From Xanthomonas indica (lineage in GTDB: Bacteria > Pseudomonadota > Gammaproteobacteria > Xanthomonadales > Xanthomonadaceae), in the NCBI RefSeq assembly GCF_040529045.1, contig NZ_CP131914.1:3022501-3086500 (forward strand): a DNA stretch of 64,000 nucleotides, in the 5' to 3' direction. Shown in pieces: positions 1 to 9,464 of this stretch (the first letter of the stretch is position 1; each line of letters begins with the position of its first letter). The notes below the pieces were generated by a model. It was not told the DNA's origin. It was given only the letters and a program-made list of their open reading frames with translations, and ran no database searches. The position numbers and the translations under genes were made by a program.

Positions 1-771
1 CGCCTGGCGCAGCGCGCCTTCCATCACCCAGGTGCCGATCTGCACGATCACGCCCAGCCGCTCGGCGGTGCGCATGAAGCGCTCCGGCACCAGGATGCCC
101 AGGGTCGGCGACTGCCAGCGCAGCAGCGATTCCATGCCGACCACGCGGCCGTCGCGGGCGCTGACCATCGGCTGGTAGCGCAGGCGCAGTTCGCCGTTGG
201 GAATGGCGTCGACGATCTGCCGCGAGATGATGCTCTCGCTGTGCGCGCTCGGCGGGCCGTCGGCGGCGTACAGGCGCACCAGGTTGCCGCCTTCGCGCGC
301 GGCCTGGTAGACCGCGTCCTCGGCGAAGTCGAGCAGGGTCGACAGCCGCGTGGAATGCTCCGGGCACAGGCTCACGCCGATCTTGCCGGTCATGAACAGG
401 GTGTACGGCAGCACCGACAGCGGCAGCTCGATCTGTTGCCGGATCTCCTCGGCGAAGGCTTCCGGTGGCGGCACGTCGGCGGTGCGCGGCACCGCCATCA
501 CCAGTTCGTCGCTGCCGTGGCGCCACAGCAGGCCGCGGCCGCGCAGGTGCGCCTGCAGCCGGTGCGCGAGCAGCGCCAGCGCCTGGTCGCCGACCTCCGG
601 ACTCATGTTCTCGTTGATCGAGGCGAAGTGGTCGATGTCGATGTGCAGCAGCATCACTCCCGGCCCGCCGGCCAAGGCCTCGGCGATCATGCCGGTCAGG
701 GCGGGGTGACCCGCACCCAGGCGCGACGGCAGTTCGTCGTCCACGGGTACGGCGCTGGCGGGATTCCACAT
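1..771 (-). CDS. GGDEF-EAL domain protein, C-terminus beyond left edge
   Basis: Only the first 257 residues lie in the window; the frame stays open to base 1. Residues ~20-170 read as a GGDEF domain (an LLHIDIDHFASIN segment near residue 40), but the signature is HGSDEL (85-90) instead of GGDEF, so cyclase activity is unlikely. An EAL domain begins near residue 180, with ESLLRW at 214-219 in place of EALLRW, which keeps the metal-binding Glu; catalytic competence cannot be judged because the rest is missing. The ATG is 4 bases after the stop of the upstream histidine kinase gene, so the two are probably translationally coupled and act in one pathway. Known of the family: turnover or sensing of cyclic di-GMP in the cytoplasm. 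Inference: a c-di-GMP phosphodiesterase or receptor output for the kinase. Confidence 0.85.
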   Translation of the reverse strand, partial: MWNPASAVPVDDELPSRLGAGHPALTGMIAEALAGGPGVMLLHIDIDHFASINENMSPEVGDQALALLAHRLQAHLRGRGLLWRHGSDELVMAVPRTADVPPPEAFAEEIRQQIELPLSVLPYTLFMTGKIGVSLCPEHSTRLSTLLDFAEDAVYQAAREGGNLVRLYAADGPPSAHSESIISRQIVDAIPNGELRLRYQPMVSARDGRVVGMESLLRWQSPTLGILVPERFMRTAERLGVIVQIGTWVMEGALRQA

Positions 772-775
772 CGGC

Positions 776-2878
776 TCAGGTTCCAGGAGGGGGCGACGGC
801 GGTGCCGCGGTGGTGTAGGGCAGGCACAGCGTCACCCGGGTGCCGGCGCCGGGCGCGGTGTCGATCTGCAGGGTACCGCCGGCGCTCTGTGCGCGCTCGC
901 GCATCACGATCAGGCCCAGGCCGCGCGGCCCGGCCGGATCGAAGCCGTCGCCATCGTCGACCACTTCCAGGCGTAGGCGCTGGCGTTCCTCGTCGCCCAG
1001 GGTCATCCGCACCTCGCCGGCGCTGGCATGGCGCAGCACGTTGGTCAGGCTCTCCTGGGCGATGCGGAAACAGGCCTGTTCGACCTCGCCGCTGGGCCGC
1101 TCGGGCAGGGGCGCGATGTCCAGTTGCAGGCGCACCGGCGAGGCGCGGAACAGCATGCCGGCCTGCCAGCGCAGCGCCGCCTCCAGGCCGAGCGCGTCCA
1201 GTTGCGGCGGCCGCAGCAGGGTGGAGAGGTTGCGCAGCTTGGTGATGCTGCTGTCGGCCAGCTGCACGATCTCGCTCAGGTCCTCGCGGCGGCGCTCGGC
1301 GTCGGTCTCGTCCAGCGCCGCGTGCGCGGACAGCTTCATCGCGGTGATCGCCTGGCCGATGTCGTCGTGCAGGTCGCGCGAGATCGCGCGGCGCTCGTCT
1401 TCCTGCAGCGAGAACAGGCGCCGCGCCATCGCCTGCAACTCGCGGTTGCTCTGCGCCAGCGCATCGCGCATGCGTTCCGGTTCGCTGAGGTCGCGCACGA
1501 TCAGCAGCTTGCAGTCGCGCCCGCTGTAGCGGACGTTGCCGAACGACAGCCCGGCGTGGAACAGCGAACCGTCGCGGCGGCACATGCGCGCGGTGGCGCC
1601 GCGCTCGCCCTTGGCGCCGGCCGCGCCCATCCGCTGCCGCACCAGCGCCAGGTCGGCGCTGTCGACCAAGCCCTGCAGCGGCTCGCCGAGCAGGTTCTCC
1701 CCCTCGAAGCCGAACTGCCCGGCGCAGGCGGCGTTGGCGTACAGCACGTGTTCCTGGTGCAGGATCGCCACACCGTCCGGCAGCACCCGCACCAGCTCGC
1801 GGAACTGCTCCTCGCGCTCGTGCAGCAGGCGCCGCGAGCGCTCGTGCTCGGTCACGTCCTGCAGGGTGCCGTGCACGCAGGCGCCGCCCGCGTCGTCGTC
1901 GGCCGATTCGGCGCGCAGATGCAGCATGCGCGCCTGGCCGTCGGCGGCCAGCACCGGCAGCAGCATGTCCAGTTGCAGCGGCGCGCTGCCGCACAGATCC
2001 TCGATCACCCGCTGGATGCGCGCCTGCGACGGCACGTCGGGCGGCACCAGCAGCTCTTCCAGGCGGTGCTGGCGCGGCTGGTCCGGCACGCGCCGGCCGA
2101 GCATCCGGTAGACCTGCTCGGAATAGCTGCCCAGGCCGCTGGCCCGGTCGAGCTGCCAGGAGCCCAGCCGCGCGATCGACTGCGCCTCCTGCAGATGTCG
2201 CAGGGCCAGGTCGCGGCGGCGCTGCGCGTCGTACTCGGCGCTGCGGTCGCTGATCACCACCAGCCGCGCCTGCCGGCCGTGGTAGTCCAGGCTGGTGCTG
2301 CGCGCCTCGGCCATGCACTGGCTGCCGTCGCGCAGGCGCAGGGGCTCGGCCACCACGCAGGTCTTGGACGGGGTCTGCCGGATCGTCTCGATCACCTCGG
2401 CCAGGCGGGCGCTGGCGCTGGGCGGCCACAGCCGGGACAGTTCCAGGCCGACGAACTCGTCGTGCGACCAGCCGAAGAAGGCGACCGCGGCGGGGTTCAC
2501 GTCGAGGATGCGCAGGCTTTCCAGGTCGTAGACCAGCATCGGGCTGGGATTGGCGTGGAACATCTGCCGGTAGCCGGCCTCCGACAGCGCCAGCCGGGTG
2601 TGCGCCTGCACCGCGGCGCGCACCAGCGGGCGCAGCAGGTAGTACAGGGCGACCGCGGTCAGCGCCAGGAACAGGGCGTCGTTGACCAGCTGCAAGACGA
2701 TCAACGTGCCGGGATCGTCTACGAAATGCACCAGAACCAGATCGCTGCCGATCGACAGCGCCAGTCCCAGCAGGACGTACAGGAGCACCACGCGCCAGAT
2801 GCCGCGGTCCAGGCGTTGCGCCAGGCGCATGCCGGAGGTCGCCTGAGGGGGCAGGGAACTGTCGCGTTGTGGTTGCAT
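776..2878 (-). CDS. Multi-PAS sensor histidine kinase (HisKA_3 / NarL type)
   Basis: 700-residue membrane sensor. Two hydrophobic segments (about residues 29-50 and 60-82) form a short membrane anchor, followed by about three PAS-like modules (roughly 95-215, 220-345 and 360-475). The dimerisation/phosphoacceptor segment ERRAISRDLHDDIGQ places the acceptor His at 504, the HisKA_3 pattern. The ATPase domain shows the N-box ESLTNVLRHA (609-618), a G1 box DDGDGFD (about 642-648) and GLGLIVMRERA. NarL-type kinases normally phosphorylate LuxR-type regulators; none is adjacent. Instead the gene is followed by a GGDEF-EAL gene 4 bases downstream. It diverges from another PAS-GGDEF-EAL gene across ~160 bp that must hold both promoters. 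The signal is unknown. Confidence 0.9.
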   Translation of the reverse strand: MQPQRDSSLPPQATSGMRLAQRLDRGIWRVVLLYVLLGLALSIGSDLVLVHFVDDPGTLIVLQLVNDALFLALTAVALYYLLRPLVRAAVQAHTRLALSEAGYRQMFHANPSPMLVYDLESLRILDVNPAAVAFFGWSHDEFVGLELSRLWPPSASARLAEVIETIRQTPSKTCVVAEPLRLRDGSQCMAEARSTSLDYHGRQARLVVISDRSAEYDAQRRRDLALRHLQEAQSIARLGSWQLDRASGLGSYSEQVYRMLGRRVPDQPRQHRLEELLVPPDVPSQARIQRVIEDLCGSAPLQLDMLLPVLAADGQARMLHLRAESADDDAGGACVHGTLQDVTEHERSRRLLHEREEQFRELVRVLPDGVAILHQEHVLYANAACAGQFGFEGENLLGEPLQGLVDSADLALVRQRMGAAGAKGERGATARMCRRDGSLFHAGLSFGNVRYSGRDCKLLIVRDLSEPERMRDALAQSNRELQAMARRLFSLQEDERRAISRDLHDDIGQAITAMKLSAHAALDETDAERRREDLSEIVQLADSSITKLRNLSTLLRPPQLDALGLEAALRWQAGMLFRASPVRLQLDIAPLPERPSGEVEQACFRIAQESLTNVLRHASAGEVRMTLGDEERQRLRLEVVDDGDGFDPAGPRGLGLIVMRERAQSAGGTLQIDTAPGAGTRVTLCLPYTTAAPPSPPPGT

Positions 2879-3041
2879 GCCCCGGCAGCCTGCTGCGGTG
2901 GTCCGTGTCCGGTAGACATCTTAGCCGCTGATGGCCGCCGCGGCCCATCGCCGGGCGGCGCCGGCGCTCAATTAATGCCACCGGGTGCCGTTATCACCTT
3001 CGACCGCTGGCCTTCAGGGCGGCGAAACGGAGTATCTCGGC

Positions 3042-5831
3042 GTGGATCAAGGCGTCATCGCAAGCTTGCTGCAGCACCCGCTCACCTCGGCGCTCGTCCT
3101 GCTGGACGCCGATGGCAGGCCGCTGGCGGCGAACCGGGCAGCGCAGGCACTGGAGTTGCCGCGCACCGTGGAGGCGTACGCCGAGCTGTTGCGTGCGGCC
3201 CGCGAGCGCCTGCTTGGCGGCGAGACCATGCTGGCCTGCGCCCTGCCGGGCACCGCCGGGCGACGCCTGGACGGCTGGCTGCGCGCGGTCCGCGACGACA
3301 GCGGCGGGCTGCTGGCCTACACCCTCAGCGTGCCCGAACCGGTCGGCAGCGACGGCGCCACCCGCTGGGAGATCGCCCTGGACAGCGCCGAGCACGGCCT
3401 GTGGGACTGGGACATCCCCAGCGACACCATTTTCCGCTCCGAGCGCTGGAAACGCATGCTCGGCTATGCCGGCGACGCCCCGGCCGACGGCCTGAACGCG
3501 CTGCTGCCGCTGGTCCACGGCGACGACCAGGAGCGCCTGCGCCAGGCGATCCGCTCGCATTTCGAGGGCCGTACCGAAACCTACATGTGCGAGTTCCGCC
3601 TGCGCCGGCAGGACGGGCAGTGGCACTGGATCCTGGACCGCGGCCGCATCGTCGCGCGCACCGCCGACGGCAGCCCGCTGCGCATGATCGGCACGCACAC
3701 CGACATCCACGAGCAGAAGCTGCTCGAGCAGCGCCTGCGCGACCAGCAGACCCTGCTGCGCGAGGCGCAGCGCATGACCCGCATGGGCAGCTGGTCCTGG
3801 GACCCGCTGGGCGACCGGGTGTGGTGCTCGCGCGAGTTCCTGCGCGTGACCGGCCTGGACGAACAACGCGCGCCGAGCAGCCGTGGCTGGCTGCGTCTGC
3901 TCAGCCGCGATTCGCGGGCGCAGCTGATCTCGATCTGGCGGCGCATGGCGCGCGAGGCCAAGCCGGCCAATTTCGAGGTCGAGCTGGTGCGCGGCAGCGA
4001 GTCGCCGCTGCACCTGCGGGTATGGGCGCAGCCGCAGGTGGAGGCCGACGGCCACATCCAGCGCGTGCTCGGCCAGGTGCAGAACATCACCGAGCAACGC
4101 CAGACCGACGCGCTGATCCGCTGGCGCACCGAACTGCTCAACCGCGTTTCGGCGCTGGGCAAGATCGGCGGTTGCGAGATCGAGGTCGGCACCCGGCGCA
4201 TGCAGTGGACCGAGGAGTGCTACCGCATCCATGGCCTGCGCAAGGAGGCCATCGATCTGGACCACGCGCTGGCGCTGTACACCCAGGACTCGCGCGATGC
4301 GTTCGAGTCGGCGCTGGTGCGCATCGCCGAGGGCGGCCTGCCGGAGCAGTTGGACCTGTGCTTCCACCGCCCGTCCGGGCAGCGCATCTGGGTGCAGGTG
4401 CTGATCGAACTGGACGAGCGCGACGGCCTGCCGCCGCGCTTCGTGGTGCTGTTCCGCGACATCACCCGCGAGCGCGAGGCCAGCGAGCGCATCGAACTGC
4501 TGGCCCACTACGACCTGCTGACCGGCCTGCCGAACCGGCAGCTGCTGCGCGAGCAGGCCGAGAAGGCGATGCACGATGCGGTGGAGCGCGGCACCACGCT
4601 GGCGATGCTGTTCGTCGACCTGGACGGCTTCAAGAGCATCAACGATTCCTTCGGCCACGCCACCGGCGACGCCTTGCTGAAGCTCGCGGCCACCCGCATG
4701 CACCAGCAACTGCGCACCAGCGACCTGTTCGGCCGCTTCAGCGGCGACGAATTCGTGGTGGTGCTGCGCGACCTGGCCGAGCCCGGCGACGCCGGGCACG
4801 TGGCGCGTAAGCTGATCGCGGCGCTGGCCGAGCCGCTGCACAGCGGCGAGAACGTGATCAAGATCGGCGCCAGCATCGGCATCGCGCTGATGGAGGAGGG
4901 CCGCCAGGACTTCGATGGCCTGCTGCGCGCAGCCGATGCGGCCATGTACGCGGCCAAGGAATCCGGGCGCAACACCTGCCATTACTACAGCCAGGATGTG
5001 CTGCTGCGCGCGCAGCGGCGCCTGGAGATCGAGCACGCCCTGCATGGCGCGCTGGACCGCGAGGAGTTCTCGCTGGTGTACCAGCCGCTGGTGCATGCGG
5101 CGGGCGAGCGCGCACCGGCGGTGGAAGCGCTGCTGCGCTGGCATCGCCCCGGCCACGGCCACTGCAATCCGGCCGAGTTCATCCCGATCGCCGAGGAATG
5201 CGGCGAGATCGTGCGGCTGGGCGACTGGGTGATCGGCGAGGCCTGCCGCCAGGCCGCGGCCTGGGATGCGGCGGGGCTGAGCTTCGACCGCGTCTCGGTG
5301 AACGTCTCGGCGATGCAGTTGCGCGACCGCGGCTTCGCCGAGCGGGTGATCGAACTGTGCCAGCGCAACGGCTGGTCGCCGAAGCGGCTGGAACTGGAGC
5401 TGACCGAGTCGGCGCTGATCCGCGACAGCGAGTCGCTGCGCCGCTGCTTCGAACTGTTCGAGCAGGAAGGCGTGCTGCTGGCGGTGGACGATTTCGGTAC
5501 CGGCTTCTCCAACCTGCATTACCTCAACCGCTTCCCGGTGCAGCGGCTGAAGATCGACCGCAGCTTCGTGCAGGACATGCTGCACGACAGCGGCACCGCC
5601 AAGGTCACCCAGGCGATCGTGCAACTCGGCCACGCGCTGGGCATGCAGGTGGTGGCCGAGGGCGTGGAGACGGTTCAGGAAGAGGCGTTGCTGCGCGAGC
5701 AGGGCTGCGACGAGATCCAGGGCTATCTGCACTCGCGGCCGCTGCCGCCGCGCGAGCTGGCGGCCTGGTTGCGCGCGCGCCAGCAAGTGGCGCCGGCGAC
5801 CCATCCGCGGCTGGTGCTGGCTGCGCAGTGA
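3042..5831 (+). CDS. PAS-PAS-PAS-GGDEF-EAL protein, probable c-di-GMP phosphodiesterase
   Basis: About 929 residues with no membrane segment. Three PAS/PAC-like modules occupy roughly the first 470 residues (WDWDIPSDTIFRSERWKRM is a typical PAS opening; IGTHTDIHEQK and GQVQNITEQRQ are PAC ends). The GGDEF domain carries SGDEF at 567-571, a partly degenerate signature. The EAL domain is canonical: EALLRW at 695-700 and DDFGTGFSNLHYL further on, so c-di-GMP hydrolysis is the likely activity. The GTG at 3042 is chosen because GGAG lies 9 bases upstream; an upstream in-frame GTG at 2985 has no ribosome-binding site but would add 19 residues. It is divergent from the kinase/GGDEF-EAL pair, which suggests one local c-di-GMP circuit. 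Confidence 0.9.
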   Translation: MDQGVIASLLQHPLTSALVLLDADGRPLAANRAAQALELPRTVEAYAELLRAARERLLGGETMLACALPGTAGRRLDGWLRAVRDDSGGLLAYTLSVPEPVGSDGATRWEIALDSAEHGLWDWDIPSDTIFRSERWKRMLGYAGDAPADGLNALLPLVHGDDQERLRQAIRSHFEGRTETYMCEFRLRRQDGQWHWILDRGRIVARTADGSPLRMIGTHTDIHEQKLLEQRLRDQQTLLREAQRMTRMGSWSWDPLGDRVWCSREFLRVTGLDEQRAPSSRGWLRLLSRDSRAQLISIWRRMAREAKPANFEVELVRGSESPLHLRVWAQPQVEADGHIQRVLGQVQNITEQRQTDALIRWRTELLNRVSALGKIGGCEIEVGTRRMQWTEECYRIHGLRKEAIDLDHALALYTQDSRDAFESALVRIAEGGLPEQLDLCFHRPSGQRIWVQVLIELDERDGLPPRFVVLFRDITREREASERIELLAHYDLLTGLPNRQLLREQAEKAMHDAVERGTTLAMLFVDLDGFKSINDSFGHATGDALLKLAATRMHQQLRTSDLFGRFSGDEFVVVLRDLAEPGDAGHVARKLIAALAEPLHSGENVIKIGASIGIALMEEGRQDFDGLLRAADAAMYAAKESGRNTCHYYSQDVLLRAQRRLEIEHALHGALDREEFSLVYQPLVHAAGERAPAVEALLRWHRPGHGHCNPAEFIPIAEECGEIVRLGDWVIGEACRQAAAWDAAGLSFDRVSVNVSAMQLRDRGFAERVIELCQRNGWSPKRLELELTESALIRDSESLRRCFELFEQEGVLLAVDDFGTGFSNLHYLNRFPVQRLKIDRSFVQDMLHDSGTAKVTQAIVQLGHALGMQVVAEGVETVQEEALLREQGCDEIQGYLHSRPLPPRELAAWLRARQQVAPATHPRLVLAAQ

Positions 5832-5982
5832 ATGCGTGGCGCCGCGGGCGCCGCGCGGACTTGCGGCGCAGCAGCAGCTGGCTATACTGCGCGCGCCCAT
5901 CGTTTCCCGGCCAGAGGCCACCTTCCTTGGACAGTCATCCTAGACCGACGCTGCAGCGACAGAGCTGACAGGACCGCCACGG

Positions 5983-6048
5983 TCTGGGTCGTCCCAGATG
6001 GGTCCCGTCCGCTCAGGACGGGATCGTTCGCCAGCCTCTCGCCGCTGG
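5983..6048 (+). promoter_or_regulatory. Candidate structured RNA leader (three tandem hairpins)
   Basis: The 517-base stretch 5832-6348 has no convincing gene. It contains three consecutive hairpins: TCTGGG/CCCAGA (5983-5988 with 5993-5998), CCCGTCC/GGACGGG (6004-6010 with 6016-6022) and CCAGC/GCTGG (6031-6035 with 6044-6048). They lie ~300 bases before the ABC permease start on the same strand, so a cis-regulatory leader is possible. I could not match it to a riboswitch class I know. High GC makes chance hairpins common, so confidence is low. Confidence 0.3.
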
Positions 6049-6348
6049 CCTTGATTCCGAGAATGCGCAAGCCCGATCCGCGAGGACTCCGAGCGTAGCC
6101 CCTGGCGTTTCCCATCGTCGGAGCCGCCCATGCGCCTGCCATCGCCATCGTCCCTGATTCGTTCGCCGCTGCGCGATTGCGTGGCGCGGCGACGGCGTGC
6201 GTGCGCCGCTCAGTCGGTGCATGCCCGCGCGGCCAGCGGCTGACGCACGGCGTACATCTTCCCCGGTCACACTGGGCGGTCCGCGTCGCGACCCGCGCCA
6301 GCGTCCTTTTACCTGCGGCGCCGCCTGCCGCTCCTGCCGGAACTTCCC

Positions 6349-8106
6349 ATGCTGCCATTCGCCCGCGACCGCTCCGCGCCCGGACAGCTCGCCGCACGTC
6401 CCGGCGTGCTGCCCAACCTGCACGATCTGGCGGTGTTCGCGCTGCTGCTGGGTCTGGGCGCGCTGCTGCTGCACGGCGCATCGGACATGCGCGCACCGCT
6501 GCCGCCGGCAGGCACCGCCGCGGTGTCGCTGGATCTGTGGCAGTTGCCCGAGTACGGCCTGCGCACCACCTTGCGGATGTTCGCGGCGATGGCCGCCTCC
6601 TTGCTCTTCACCTTCGTGGTGGCGACCCTGGCCGCCAAGAGCCGGCGCGCCGAACGGGTGATCGTGCCGGCGCTGGACATCCTGCAGTCGGTGCCGGTGC
6701 TAGGCTTCCTCACCTTCACCGTGACCTTCTTCCTGGGCCTGTTCCCCGGCCGCCAGATCGGCGCCGAACTGGCCTCGATCTTCGCCATCTTCACCAGCCA
6801 GGCCTGGAACATGGCGTTCTCGTTCTACCAGTCGCTGCGCAACGTGCCGCGCGACCTGGACGAGGTGGCGCGCGGCTTCGGGCTCAGCGCGTGGCAGCGC
6901 TTCTGGCGGCTGGAGGCGCCGTACGCCACGCCCTCGCTGATCTGGAACATGATGATGTCCATGTCCGGCGGCTGGTTCTTCGTGGTCGCCTCCGAGGCGA
7001 TCAGCGTCGGCGACCACACCCTGGAACTGCCCGGTATCGGCTCGTACCTGGCGCTGGCGATCGCCCAGCGCAATTTCGCCGCGGTCGGCTGGGCGGTGGT
7101 GGCGATGGCGGTGCTGATCGCGCTGTACGACCAGTTGCTGTTCCGCCCGATCGTGGCCTGGTCGGACAAGTTCCGCGCCGAGCTCACCGCCTCGCAGGAC
7201 AAGCCGCAGTCGTGGCTGTACGACCTGCTGCGGCGCACGCGCCTGGCCAAGCGGCTGGTCGCGCCGCTGGCCTGGGTCTGGCAGCGCGCCATGCTGGTGC
7301 GCTGGGCGCCGCGGCACAAGCCGCAGCCCGTGGCGACGACGCGCGAACCCGGCCGCAGTGGCGTGTGGGGCGATCGGTTGTGGAGCGCGGCGCTGGCGCT
7401 GGCCGGTGCGGCCGCGGCCTGGTTCGCCTACGACTATGGCCGTCGCCACCTGGGCCTGCACGACCTGGCCGAGGCCTTCGGTGGCGGTCTGGCCACGCTG
7501 CTGCGCGTGGTGGTGCTGATCGCCCTGGCCAGTGTGGTGTGGGTGCCGATCGGCGTGTGGATCGGGCTGCGCCCGAAGGTGGCGCAGCGGGTGCAGCCGC
7601 TGGCGCAGTTCCTGGCCGCGTTCCCGGCCAACGTGCTGTTCCCGTTCGCGGTGCTGGCCATCGTCAGCACCGGCGCCAATCCCAACATCTGGCTGTCGCC
7701 GCTGATGATTCTCGGCACCCAGTGGTACATCCTGTTCAACGTGATCGCCGGCGCCAGCGCGTTCCCCACCGATCTGCGCGAGGCGGCCACCATCTACCAC
7801 CTGCGTTCGTGGACCTGGTGGCGGCGGGTGATCCTGCCCGGCATCTTCCCGTACTACATCACCGGCGCGCTGACCGCCTCCGGCGGTTCCTGGAACGCCA
7901 GCATCGTCGCCGAGCTGGCCAGCTGGGGCCACACCCAGGTACAGGCCTACGGCCTCGGCGCCTACATCGCCCGCGCCACCGCCGCCGGCGATGGCCCGCG
8001 GGTGTTGCTCGGCGTGGCGGTGATGTCGCTGTTCGTGACCCTCTTCAACCGCGCGGTCTGGCGACGCCTGTACGTCTTCGCCGAACGCCGCCTGCGTTTC
8101 GACTGA
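6349..8106 (+). CDS. Fused double-permease subunit of a NitT/TauT-type ABC importer
   Basis: 585 residues, about twice the usual length, containing two binding-protein-dependent transport permease domains in one chain (roughly residues 80-275 and 370-580). Each has a recognisable EAA-type cytoplasmic loop: EVARGFGLSAWQRFWRLEAP in the first half and EAATIYHLRSWTWWRRVILP in the second. They are separated by a linker rich in Trp and basic residues. Sequence character is of the nitrate/sulfonate/taurine permease group in the inner membrane. The ATPase gene follows after 16 bases. No periplasmic substrate-binding protein is encoded nearby, so the substrate cannot be named. The start is weakly supported: GGA lies 7 bases before the ATG, with no better candidate. 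Confidence 0.88.
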   Translation: MLPFARDRSAPGQLAARPGVLPNLHDLAVFALLLGLGALLLHGASDMRAPLPPAGTAAVSLDLWQLPEYGLRTTLRMFAAMAASLLFTFVVATLAAKSRRAERVIVPALDILQSVPVLGFLTFTVTFFLGLFPGRQIGAELASIFAIFTSQAWNMAFSFYQSLRNVPRDLDEVARGFGLSAWQRFWRLEAPYATPSLIWNMMMSMSGGWFFVVASEAISVGDHTLELPGIGSYLALAIAQRNFAAVGWAVVAMAVLIALYDQLLFRPIVAWSDKFRAELTASQDKPQSWLYDLLRRTRLAKRLVAPLAWVWQRAMLVRWAPRHKPQPVATTREPGRSGVWGDRLWSAALALAGAAAAWFAYDYGRRHLGLHDLAEAFGGGLATLLRVVVLIALASVVWVPIGVWIGLRPKVAQRVQPLAQFLAAFPANVLFPFAVLAIVSTGANPNIWLSPLMILGTQWYILFNVIAGASAFPTDLREAATIYHLRSWTWWRRVILPGIFPYYITGALTASGGSWNASIVAELASWGHTQVQAYGLGAYIARATAAGDGPRVLLGVAVMSLFVTLFNRAVWRRLYVFAERRLRFD

Positions 8107-8122
8107 TTCCTGGAGACCGACC

Positions 8123-9442
8123 ATGAGCTATTCCGCAAGCGTGCCCGAGCGCGCCCCGCTGGTCCGCGTGCAGGGCGTGCGCAAGAGCTACGACAAGGGT
8201 GGGGCGACGCCGCTGGTGGTGCTGGAGGATGTCGACCTGACCCTGAACTCGGGGCAGATCGTGGGCCTGCTCGGGCGCTCCGGCTCGGGCAAGTCGACCC
8301 TGCTGCGCGCCATCGCCGGGCTGCTGCAGCCCAGCGCCGGCAGCATCGCCTTCCGCGACGCCGCGCCGGGCCAGGTGGCCGACGACATCGCCATGGTGTT
8401 CCAGAGCTTCGCCCTGTTTCCGTGGCTGACCGTGCTGCAGAACGTGGAAGTGGGCCTGGAGGCGCGCGGGGTGGCTGCCGACGAGCGCCGCCGGCGCGCC
8501 CTAGCGGCGATCGACCTGATCGGCCTGGACGGCTACGAAGGCGCCTACCCGAAGGAACTGTCCGGCGGCATGCGCCAGCGCGTGGGCCTGGCGCGGGCGC
8601 TGGTGGTGCGGCCGAAGCTGCTGCTGATGGACGAGCCGTTCTCCGCGCTGGACGTGCTGACCGCCGAGACCCTGCGCACCGACCTGCTGGACCTGTGGTC
8701 GGAAGGGCGCATGCCGATCGAATCGATCCTGATGGTCACCCACAACATCGAAGAAGCGGTGCTGATGTGCGACCGCATCGTCATCTTCGGCGCCAATCCC
8801 GGGCGGGTGATCGGCGAGATCGAGGTGACCCTGCCGCAGCCGCGCAATCGCCTGGCGCCGGCGTTCCGTGCGTTGGTCGACGACATCTATGCACGCATGA
8901 CCGCCAGCCCGCAGCGACCGCAGACCCGCGAAGGCGTGTTCCCGGGCAGCGGCATCGCCATGGTGTTGCCGCGCGTGTCGAGCAACCTGCTGGCCGGCCT
9001 GATCGAAGCGGTGGCGGCCGAGCCCTACCACGGCCGTGCCGACCTGCCGCCGCTGGCGGCCGGGCTGCAGCTGGAAGTGGACGAACTGTTCCCGATCGCC
9101 GAAACCCTGCAACTGCTGCGCTTCGCCGTGTTCGAGCAGGGCGACCTGCAACTGACGCCGGCCGGGCAGCGCTTCGCCGAACTGGGCACGGACGCGCGCA
9201 AGCAACTGTTCGCCCAGCACCTGGCCACCTACGTGCCGCTGGCGGCGCACATCCGCCGCGTGCTCGACGAACGTCCGGCGCATCACGCGCCGGCACGCCG
9301 TTTCCGCGACGAGTTGGAAGACCACATGTCCGAGAGCTATGCGGCTGAGACGGTGCAGGCGGTCACCAGCTGGGCGCGCTACGCCGAGTACTTCGCCTAC
9401 GACAAGCAGGCGGATCTGTTCTCGCTGGAAAATCCGAGCTGA
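8123..9442 (+). CDS. ABC transporter ATPase with AAA-associated C-terminal domain (NitT/TauT type)
   Basis: 439 residues. The N-terminal ~260 residues are an ABC ATPase: Walker A GRSGSGKST at 51-59, Q-loop in MVFQSFALFPW, signature LSGGMRQRVGLARAL, Walker B LLLMDEPFSALD and switch His in MVTHNIEEAV. The C-terminal ~160 residues form a second domain of the kind annotated as AAA-associated and found on nitrate/sulfonate-type ATPases; it starts around VFPGSGIAMVLP. The ATG has a GGAGA site 5 bases upstream and follows the permease stop by 16 bases, so the two form an operon. Energises the fused permease; substrate unknown. The gene is followed by a 720-base region of intergenic repeats. Confidence 0.9.
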   Translation: MSYSASVPERAPLVRVQGVRKSYDKGGATPLVVLEDVDLTLNSGQIVGLLGRSGSGKSTLLRAIAGLLQPSAGSIAFRDAAPGQVADDIAMVFQSFALFPWLTVLQNVEVGLEARGVAADERRRRALAAIDLIGLDGYEGAYPKELSGGMRQRVGLARALVVRPKLLLMDEPFSALDVLTAETLRTDLLDLWSEGRMPIESILMVTHNIEEAVLMCDRIVIFGANPGRVIGEIEVTLPQPRNRLAPAFRALVDDIYARMTASPQRPQTREGVFPGSGIAMVLPRVSSNLLAGLIEAVAAEPYHGRADLPPLAAGLQLEVDELFPIAETLQLLRFAVFEQGDLQLTPAGQRFAELGTDARKQLFAQHLATYVPLAAHIRRVLDERPAHHAPARRFRDELEDHMSESYAAETVQAVTSWARYAEYFAYDKQADLFSLENPS

Positions 9443-9464
9443 CCGGAGGCGGTGTAGGCGCCGC

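Noticed and set aside
696-2981. Long minus-strand frame of 761 codons overlapping the histidine kinase
   Set aside because: Arg/Pro/Ala/Gly-rich translation without domains; the kinase frame on the same DNA has clear PAS, HisKA_3 and ATPase motifs.
5983-6200. Known riboswitch (manganese, guanidine, SAH or TPP type) before the ABC permease
   Set aside because: None of the conserved core sequences of these classes could be found; only generic hairpins are present.
6130-6243. 37-codon frame with GGAG six bases upstream in the leader of the ABC permease, a possible leader peptide
   Set aside because: Composition is Arg/Ser/Ala as expected from random GC-rich sequence, with no conserved feature visible; kept only as an observation.
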